A stretch of DNA of 64,000 nt from positions 51,114 to 115,113 of the forward strand of contig JAJKFJ010021004.1 of NCBI GenBank assembly GCA_027382625.1. Direction: 5' to 3'. The notes beneath the pieces are model-generated. The model did no database searches, was not told where the DNA came from, and saw only the letters and a program-made list of their open reading frames with translations. The DNA comes from Tetmemena sp. SeJ-2015. Taxonomy: Eukaryota > Ciliophora > Spirotrichea > Sporadotrichida > Oxytrichidae. This document shows positions 55,601 to 64,000 of this stretch, piece after piece; the first letter of the stretch is position 1; every line of letters starts with the position of its first letter. The translations under genes were made by a program, and so were the position numbers.

Positions 55601-58600
55601 TCAAAAGCATCAACATCAGCTGCAATAGTCATGCACACAGTCTAATTTCGATTAAACTCTTCCTTCTGAGAAATAAAGTCGAAGCTAAACTCTATAGTCA
55701 TGATTGGCGTTTAATCATCTTAACTCTTAATTCCTAAACTATCTCATCAAATAATTTATCTCTAACAATCAGAACTCCAAAATTTTTTTAAATTAATCTT
55801 AAAGGATGTAGTTCCCTTGGGGATCAATAATTTCAAACTTCTTGGCTTGATAAGTCTTATTGAAAGCATAGGTCTAGTTTGCAAAGTACACACCATCTAA
55901 CACATCACTTTTTAAAGTAGAACTCACTACACAGACATAGCTACTCCCGTTCTAGATAGAAGTCTAGTTAAGCCCATCTTATAATAACGCAGTATTTTAA
56001 TGTGATAATAATTTACTTTGTTTTAAGTAGTGTTGATGGTTAAATTAGAGCTAAGATCAGACACTATATAGGACTTTGTATCGTCTTGTAATTAAGACTG
56101 GAGTGAAACTATACTTGTATTACCCCCATCTGTATATGTCCATTTCAGATTGTAGACGTCGAAGATAAAGTTATACTCAGAGCTGTCCAATTGTATCTAT
56201 CTCTACTTTGTAGTCATAGCTGACTAGCAGTATTAGGCAAGGAAGAGCTTTCTCTCAGACTCTATCTCTCCTGCAAACTCTCTGAAGTCCTAATAGTACA
56301 TAGCGTCCTAATACAGTTTTCGGCTATCTGAAATCTCCTCCGAGTCTTATACATCAAGAGATAAGCTTAAATTTTCTAAATATCTTCTTCTCTTGCCAGA
56401 ATTGCTATCATCCTCATCTATAGATTCCTCTTCTATTATGAAGTCAATCATGTTAGCAGTGTATTAGCGCAAACTGCTGAGAGTTAGCAGCAGATCATTC
56501 GTAAAAGAGGATGAACTATTCATTAGTGTGAGATAATTAGCTTCCTTGAGTTTTAACTGAGCGAAGGCATCATACGACATAGTTATAACTCTTAAGTAAA
56601 AAGTATTTACAATATTTCATTCAACCAAGTTGCAAGAGTATTATTGAGTTGGATGGTGTTATTTGTGATCATTCTAAGTATCCTCATACTCTTCTGCAAA
56701 ATGATCTTGTTGTAGAGGTTTAGATCAGTGTCTAGTTGAAAGTTCATAGCGTAGAGATAGACAGATTAGAGAGTTCCATATTTCTGATTAAGGATAGTTT
56801 GTAAGGTCTGGCTTGGGTTTTACAAACTTTCGTTGAAAGTAAGTTCAGCGTCTTCTTCTAATGAAGAGAAGTAAGTGTACATTTAAGTTGTGATGTTATC
56901 CATCGGCTCAGTTACATTTTCTAAATTTAACAATGTCATAAACAAGGATAAAATATTGATGATTCTTGGCCTTGGTTAATAGACACTGATACGCTTTGAG
57001 TGATATTGTAAGTGCTTCCTTTAGAGTCAGAGACAATTGCCAGTAGGAAGTTAATTTGAGGGAGAGTAATTTTTAAAGTATCATTAGAGGATGCTTTCTG
57101 CTTGATCAGGAAAGGAGATTAATAGGCGTCTTGCAATCCATTTTAAATAAAAATTACAACTTATTTTTGCTATTCATGAGTGCATTTATTAATCCATAGA
57201 GATCAAAAGTAACGGGTTGATAGTCAGATGGCGAGTTTATAAGACTTATGTTGAAGACTGTGAAATCTGCAATACCACCTTACACTGGGCTGACATCTAA
57301 GCTGCCAATAACCAGATTGCCAACTCCACTGAAGAACTATAGTTGGTAGCTTGCTCTAAAGGAGTCTCTATATTTATTCTGAGCAAGCACATTCAAAGCA
57401 TAGGTGGTATTTCTTTCAAAGCCTCCTGCTAAGACAGTCATTTAAGTATTGTCTGTGTTATAGACTATTAAGGAATCGTTCTTCAAGCTTGGAGAGAGTG
57501 TCCAAGTAAATTGCAGAAGTGCAGTCTAGTTGAAATAGTTAAAAAGAATCACCTAGAAACTATTATCCTCGAGCAAGTAGACTTTGTCCTTCTAGGATAT
57601 TTAAATATCAAAACTAGGGATAGAGTACTTTACCCAATTAAATGTTATAAAAGTTTATTCATTATAAATTCCAAGTAATTGTAAAAGACTGGTTGAAGAA
57701 GTAATCTATAATGCTATTGCTGTCAAACTAACTTCTGAGCTTGAGATTGAAAGGATAAGGCTGGTCCATGACACCTCCACTGCTATTATACTCAAGTGAG
57801 GATATCATCATTCCCTTCAAGCCTTGATACTTATCGCAAGCCCATTGGAAAATTGGAGGGCACTCCCACTCATAATCAATACCTTATTTGCAAATAAAAC
57901 TTTATTATAATACCTGAAATGTTTCTGAACTTAGCTGACTAATCTATTAGTGAAGAATTCTACAGTGAGTCTGTGAAATAAGATTGAGAGGCATCTATCC
58001 AGAAGTCCTCATCTATTTGTGGATAAGGCGTCGACATATTGAGCACCGGTTGAATGTATCTTGCAAATTTAACTTGATAAACTAGATTCAATCTTGATTC
58101 TGGAAGTACGCTTAGAAATTCAAACTAGCCATTTTAAGTTACACTTGCCCAGTAAAGTGTAATTAGGAAAGTAGCTGAGTCGTAGGTTGATAATTTCTGT
58201 TGTTCCTATTTCGTGAAATTCAATGTGAATGTGCTTTAATTCTAGTCGAAAGTTATCAATCAGATCTAAATGAATATGAATAGCATTGTTAAAATGAAGT
58301 GATTATATTGGTGGAGATGTTGTGGTAAGTTGGGTAAATTTCTAGATTAGCAGTTTCTATGAACCTCTCCTCACTAAAGAGAGTGCAGTTAGCTAGTATC
58401 TAAGGTTTGAATTTGAAAACAATGTCAGCTGTGCCCACTGGATCTGTCTTTAAGACAGTCACATTAAAAAACTATTACTTATAATTTACACATTTGGAGT
58501 TTAGGAATCTTAGTCAACCACATATCTGCAAGGATTAAGCTTGTACTAGCCGATAGAAGTTTGCACAAAAGACTTTGCTTGATTGGCTGTCTACGAATAG

Positions 58601-61600
58601 AAATGATATTGCGCAGTTTGAAAAGTTGTGTTCACTATAGTTTGAGTTTAGTTGCCTCCAGTAGAACTGACTTAATCAATTAAATAATGATGATGATTAT
58701 TCAATATGAACTATTTAAGACTGTGACTGTTGTAGAGTTATTAAATGTAAAAATGCTATCTTAATGAGATAATACAATTTAATTTTGTTCAATAACAAAA
58801 GTATTTGGGATTGAAAGACTTTCTTTGAGTGGATTTAGTTGATTTACAGAGGATATGAAACTTCTAACTGTTGAGTTATTAGAGAGCCAAGTATAGCTGA
58901 AGTCTTTAAATGAAGAACTTGAGTTAAATGTGTCAGCGTATTAAGGAGTGAGTTGCCAAGATACAGTTCCACTTGTTTAGTTAAACTATGAAAGAATAAC
59001 CAGAGGAGCTTTTACAAAAGGATTTCTCATGCAATTGAATGAAGAATTTTAGTAGGAATTTATGGGGCAGAGAAGAGGCTAAACACTCTCTGAAACTAGT
59101 TGCAGACCCTCAGTTGCTATAATTTGAGAGTCTAGTACTTTAGAGTTTTCAACTTTCAAATCTCCAGAGCCAAGTCTGAAGTAAGACTAGTTTAATCAAA
59201 TAAGGAGATACATTTATTAACATTTAAAGACACAAGGCCCTAATTGACTTGGTGATTTATTTGAGTATTCTTATAAGCTCTTATTTAAGAAAGGGTTCTT
59301 TAAGCTTTCCAAAATCTAAACTCTCTCAAAATCAGCTAACCCTTTGTCCCCTCACTTCCAGAAATACTGTTCCCCAAAATTAGCAAGTATCTGGATGAGT
59401 TGTGAGCTATAGGGTTCTCTTAACTCAGATCGAGTGACTTGTACAGTTCGCTTCCAGGGGAATAACTTTAAAAGGCGAGGGCTTCAAATTTAGATTTGAA
59501 TGTGCAAGCAACATACTGCCATTATAAGAAGCTGGTTTAGTTTACTTAATCAAGAGAAAAGTTGTAGGTGTTGTTATCTTATTAGCTAGAGGTTGAGACT
59601 TAAGTATTTGAGAGATTTGATTTCAAAATTGAACAAACCAAATTTGAAGAGTTTGATAACTCGTTTATTTGAATTACTGTCCCGTTCGTTGATGAGGAAC
59701 TTGGATTGAATTTAAGAAGTTAAAGAAGTGTTAAATTTCTATTTGAGTTTTGCATCTGCTTTCTCTTCAACCAAAACTCTACAGTTGCTTCAGTCAGATT
59801 AGAGTCTATTGAAATATTTGAAGTTATTCGAGAGGTGATTCCATTCAAGCTCACCCACTATTTATTTGAGACGTTACATGAAAGGCCATCATAAAAGTTC
59901 ACAGTTTAATTCAGCCCTCCTATGAGAAATCCATCATCATAAGAAATTTGTGTTGGAAAGAGTTCGGAATCGAATGCAACAGTCCCATTGAAAGTTAAGT
60001 TAGGACCAAGAGTGCTGCTACTAGACTAAGTTTTTCCCAAGGTTAGGAATCCATTTGAGATGAAGTTGATCGAACTTAAATCATAATACACTAGTAGGCT
60101 GTCATCAGAAACAGATAGACTGAAATTAGTCATGAAAGAAATGGGCAATGCCAGAGTTTTCTAGTAGATTAGAATAGATTTGATATACCCTTTGAAGTTA
60201 TTTGTACTGATTAGAAACTAATTTGCCACTGTCTGTACTCCAAGTGAAGCTGAAGATTATATATTACTCCTGGTCCTACCATACACATCAATAACTCTAA
60301 TTTGAAAGCCTGTAGTTTGATTCATACTAAACTGCAAATTGATCCATTCATCTACGGGTATAAATAGAGCGGGTGTGTCTCGCTCATTAGCAGCTTTGCT
60401 TGAATGCAATCTGAATCTGGCAAAAGTGCCATTTGTGAAATTCTAGAACCAAAGACTGAAAACTCCCTTCAACTACAGCAGAGTTTGAGACTGGTTAAAT
60501 AGAGTGCTTGAGGACAAATTCTTAAACCCTTAGAACCGAAACCAAATTGATACTGAGTAGGAATAATTTCTTAAATCGAGATTCATATCAATCTAAAAAT
60601 TTATTTTGTAATTTGAAGTGAGGTTTTTCATTCTTGAATCGATAGTAACAGGATTGAAACTGATGTTATCTATTAAAGGCACAAGTATTCTACCATCACT
60701 AGGAGAGAAGCAAATATCGTTGGGTGCCTCGTCATATTGAGCAAGAGGCATTCTGCTTGACTAAGAAATCATAGTTGCTGCAAATCCTCTGCGTGACTCA
60801 TCATAAATCTGTCCATCTTAGAATCTGAAGTAAGCCAGATGCAAGTCATTCCAACTTATGTAAGAGTTTTTTATGACTTGCACTTGGCTTAGTGAAACTA
60901 CCTCTTCCGTGATTAGGAACTCTCTTATATCTCCATTAAGACCTGTGAGCAAGGTGCTTGTTACACCTATGTATAAAAGCCAAGGAGTGGCTGACTAAAT
61001 TAACTTCAGATAGCCAGTATTTGCAGCCTTCAATTGTTGATCGCTGTAATCAGCAGTGAGAAAGCCCTTGTTCAAAGACTTCTATCCACAAATGGCGAAA
61101 TGAATCCACATTCCAACGCTCATGAACGTATAAAAAATTAATAATTTACCTTAAACTAAAGGGAATAACTCATGGGTATTCTCTAGAGGTAAATGAAGTC
61201 ATCTTGATCTGTTGAACCAGGTTTAAAGCAGGCAAAAGTGTTCTAGTATTATAATTGGCACCTAATGGAGCCAGGAATTTCAAAAATCACTTCCGCTTGC
61301 TTTTCATTTGTAGTGTTAAAGTTTCCATAAGGCCGCACCCAAAAGCGAACGAAATAGTTCAGACCAGTCGCCTATGTGGAGTTAGTTCTATTTTGAAGAG
61401 TAGCCTTAAATCCATTGTTTCCGTACATATAGAAGTAAGAAGGTTGCAGCTCCTAGTTCATACCATCGAACGTAGTTGAACCGACAGATACTTGTGCTTA
61501 TACAGGTACATTGAAAAGTAGAACAAAAGATAAGATGACTAGAGTGATTTAATAAATGAATTGTCTTTTTTGTCTATGCTATTGATAAGAAACTCTCATT

Positions 61601-61611
61601 AAGTTTTCCAT
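52647..61611 (-). CDS. Very large polycystin/REJ-like multipass membrane protein
   Basis: Minus-strand gene from ATG at 61609-61611 to TGA at 52647-52649, about 2,700 residues or more. A signal peptide is clear (ITLVILSFVLLFNVPVQAQ, residues about 22-40). Then about 6 kb encode a large extracellular region rich in beta-strand-like Ser/Thr/Asn sequence. The first membrane span is near 55340-55270 (YYLIILLLFLLLALVVLLP). It is followed by HPLFAIFSHYDATFSRLRR and further spans (DLVAMVAIVFFV, DALVSVFVGILCGLLLLP, ALVVGFFILNPLRLAF). The HPL-x-IF...SR-x-R pattern and the layout match the polycystin-1/REJ family of ciliates and animals. The loop near 54600-54100 is highly charged and the tail acidic (NNYEEEDDGNESDS). 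A surface receptor or channel-associated role is inferred. Many introns/IESs were not individually resolved; a T-run error is likely at 54786-54791. Confidence 0.65.
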
Positions 61612-61684
61612 TAGAATACGAGTTTATTTCAATCAAATTTAATTTCCTCACATACTTATACAAAGATTGCAATATTCTAAAGTT

Positions 61685-63466
61685 TCATAATCCAATCCCC
61701 ACATTTTAATGCTTGATCTCTTGCTTAAGCCGTGAAACAATTTCACTCTAAGCTATCTGACTCTTGAGCATCTTTGAACTCTTCTTGTCCTCTAGCTTCT
61801 CTCTAAGATCTTCTAATTCATCCTCAGTCTATGCTCTCTTTTCTCTCTCATCTTAAAGTTATTAACTGATGACCATGTTCCAGTTAGCTAGCTTGTCCAC
61901 CTCAGCTTGTACCTCAGCAGCTTACAACAAAGTTTAGCCTGTTCTTTGCATCTGCTCAAGCAGATCCTTGTAACCTAGATGCTCCTCTGACTAAAGAATT
62001 TTAGCGAGCTGGAGTACCTTCTGATCATACATCTCTGCCTGGTTGAACATAGAACTCTAATCTTGATTTCTGATTGCACTCTTGGTGAGATTATTGCCAG
62101 CAGGGCGTTTGACTTTAGAGTTATTCTACAAGTTTACATTTTCCTGATTCTGCAACTGTTACTTCAATTAGTTGCACTTCGATTTAGACTTCACTAGAGA
62201 GGACTTTGTAGCAGCTAACTCCTTTTTGAGACTCTTAACAACTGCATCTCTCTACGCCAGAGAGAACATGTTGTCCAGCTGTTGCTCAGTACGGTTTTTA
62301 TCCTGCGCAAACCTCTACTTCAAGTTCACTAGCTAGTTCTCATAGAGGGCAATAAGTTGTCCGTTTGACTCTTTGATATCCTCTGTCTTTTGCTTTAGCT
62401 CTTGTATCTCTCGCATCTTATTAGCTTCAAGCATCAGGAAGGATTGCTGGAGGTCTTAAATCACTATCTCCTTAGATTTCAGAAGTTCCCTTAACTCCTG
62501 TTATATACGGCCTTGCTCTTCCTGTCTGAACATAAGCTCCTGATACTTCAACTGCTCTTGGTGAGTCTTCTACTCTAACTGGATTTAACTCTGATCAAGT
62601 TCTCTTCCCTTCTCCCTCATTCTTTCATTCTCGGATTTCAAGTACTTAAAGTAAAGTAAAGTAAAATTTAGGGAATATAATTAATAATCTATTTCAAAAC
62701 CAGCACTTATTACAGTTCTAGTTGAGAAACATCTTATTATCCTATGTAAGTATGGCGTTAGTTAATATTTTTGTAGGGATATTTAGAACTCAGTGGGTAA
62801 CCACTAGCATTCAAAAATTTCCTACTTATGCTGGGATCTATCTCCTTGTTTCTTCTGCTTCCAGCATTTCAAGTACTTAATGTCCGAAAGGAGAGCACTA
62901 TTCTTGGAATCTAGTTGTCTGATTTTCTCATTCTGCTCTCTTTCTCTATCTGTAAGGTTCCTCTCCATAGCTTGCATTTCTTGAGTGACTCTCTCCACGC
63001 TCTGCTTCCATTCCTATTCTCTCTAGCTCTAAGCATCCATCTCATAGAGTAAGTTGTCAATTATTTCACTATAATGTAATAACACTTTTTTGTCTCTCTC
63101 GACCTTGAGTTTAGCAAAGCACTCTCTCAAAGAATTCAGTTCTGCTTGAATCTGATGGGAAGTCAAATCATTTGAGGCGATGGCATTATTTCTCTCGGCG
63201 AGAACTAGATCCCTTTCTAGTTCTACTTCCTTGAGCTTGGCAGTCTGGTACTTAATTCTGTCATCGTACTCACTCTGCTTGAAAGAGGATTCCCTCAGTC
63301 TCTGCTCCAAATGGATAATGGAGATTTTCAGCTTGGATAAGTCATCTTGAAGTTCCTGGATCACTCTCTCTTTCTTTTGCAAGTCAACTTCCCTAAAAAT
63401 GAAGCACCATAGTGTGTGTGTACACTAAATCTAGGTAGAATCTTTGTTAAGCTTTTTTAAATGCAT
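61685..63466 (-). CDS. Coiled-coil protein, unknown (possibly cytoskeletal or ciliary)
   Basis: Minus-strand frame from ATG at 63464-63466 to TGA at 61685-61687, open throughout. It is nearly all heptad-like helix rich in Glu, Lys, Gln and Leu (ERVIQELQDDLSKLKISIIH, EVELERDLVLAERNNAIASN), with no Gly/Pro-rich breaks except near 62090 (KRPAGNNLTKS). Around 500 residues after removing the 231-base insert at 62635-62865. Long coiled coils of this kind occur in basal-body and axonemal proteins, but no specific family is recognised. The N-terminal 25 codons have weaker coding character and could be replaced by an upstream exon. The gene diverges from the next plus-strand gene, 127 bases away. Confidence 0.8.
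62635..62865 (-). other. IES, 231 nt, with a 15-base pointer
   Basis: ATTTCAAGTACTTAA (plus strand) occurs at 62635-62649 and 62866-62880. The insert is AT-rich, contains no TGA in the host frame and is a multiple of three, but encodes non-helical sequence inside an otherwise uniform coiled coil. Excision gives LLSDIKYLKSENERMREKGR. This is the longest insert and longest pointer I could resolve. Confidence 0.9.
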
Positions 63467-63593
63467 GACTTAGAGGAGGGTTTCTTAAAGGCTTAAATAA
63501 TTTAGAGAAGCGATTAAGAGAGTGAGAAAGTAATGCGAGGGGAATCAGACAGAGAGGGTTTTCTATTAAATTAATTAAGTTGGGAAATAAAAA
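63467..63593. promoter_or_regulatory. Divergent intergenic region, presumed two-way promoter
   Basis: The coiled-coil gene (minus) and the next gene (plus) start 127 bases apart, so their promoters must lie here or overlap. The sequence is AT-rich with a Gly/Ala-rich patch; no known element is recognised. In a hypotrich the two genes would be separated onto different macronuclear chromosomes. Confidence 0.4.
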
Positions 63594-64000
63594 ATGATGA
63601 ACATCGTCGGTCACAACCCTGCAACTGCTGGCTCACCTCGAGGCAACCCCTTCAATCGCTTTAACACTACCATGGGAGCAGGATTTGGAAATGGTGTGCT
63701 CTCTCCACAAGGAAGGAGTAATTCTAAAGCTCAAGGCTTTTTGTACCAAGTTGACCAGGCAGTGAAGAATGGATAGGATCAGCTTTTCCAGGGAAGGAAA
63801 GGCCAAGATGCAAATGGCTTTCAATAATCCCCTGGGAATAACAATGGGAATAGCAATGGCTTGATATCTTCATTTATTATGCACTCTCCCTAAATGCTTT
63901 ATCTTCTCATTCTAGGCATAGAAACGGACTGCAGAAATCTTTCCTAGACAGTAGTAAGGTAAACAACTCAGTGGCCAAGGATCTGATGAACTCGCAGCCT
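63594..64000 (+). CDS. N-terminal part of a Gly/Asn/Gln-rich protein (runs off the window)
   Basis: ATG at 63594-63596 (MMNIVGHNPATAGSPRGNPF), followed by Asn/Gly/Gln-rich sequence to about 63855. A TGA-free but AT-rich, non-coding-looking stretch at about 63862-63918 then separates it from a second frame reading RNGLQKSFLDSSKVNNSVAK to the edge. This second frame is offset, so an IES or intron of about 60 bases is likely. No family can be named from this fragment. Confidence 0.65.

Overview
The window is ciliate DNA in which TAA and TAG encode glutamine and only TGA stops translation. Every convincing coding region reads cleanly only under this code and is full of Gln, Asn and Ser. I infer germline (micronuclear) DNA of a hypotrich/spirotrich ciliate (Oxytricha-Stylonychia-Tetmemena type). 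The reason is that conserved genes are repeatedly broken by short, mostly AT-rich insertions flanked by direct repeats of 4-15 bases. Removing one repeat copy plus the insertion restores the exact frame and often a family motif. These behave as internal eliminated sequences (IESs) with pointers. I resolve 22 of them, 11 to 231 bases long. Conventional GT-AG introns, mostly 25-70 nt, are present as well. All resolved gene pieces are in linear order; I saw no scrambling or inversion.

Layout. (1) 16-2094 +, Gln-rich protein. (2) 2338-about 5616 +, RGG/YGG-rich protein with many IESs. (3) 5842-9051 -, RING-H2 protein. (4) 9052-10286, AT-rich spacer, then a short unknown gene on - (10287-10712). 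(5) 10908-11712 +, small multipass membrane protein. (6) 11911-19171 -, WD40 protein resembling WDR7/rabconnectin-3 beta. (7) 19696-20818 -, farnesyl/geranylgeranyl transferase alpha subunit. (8) 20997-28279 -, very large Asn/Gln/Ser-rich protein. (9) 28446-29950 +, RCL1 (rRNA processing). (10) 30106-33918 +, guanylate-binding-protein GTPase with a long coiled coil. (11) 34137-34661 +, small Gln-rich protein. (12) 35034-37748 +, calcium-dependent protein kinase (CDPK). (13) 38116-41855 +, Gln/Ser-rich protein. (14) 42630-47601 +, IQCE-like coiled-coil protein with an acidic C-terminus. (15) 48116-51833 +, Gln-rich protein. (16) 52647-61611 -, very large polycystin/REJ-like membrane protein. 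(17) 61685-63466 -, coiled-coil protein. (18) 63594 to the window end, start of a further + gene.

The genes do not form operons. Each probably becomes its own macronuclear chromosome after IES removal, as in known hypotrichs (inference). The contents are ordinary housekeeping and ciliary/signalling functions; the unusual biology is the eliminated DNA. Several conserved genes also carry single-base frameshifts. At least two lie in homopolymers, so they look like long-read assembly errors rather than biology. Gene boundaries are approximate where IESs remain unresolved.
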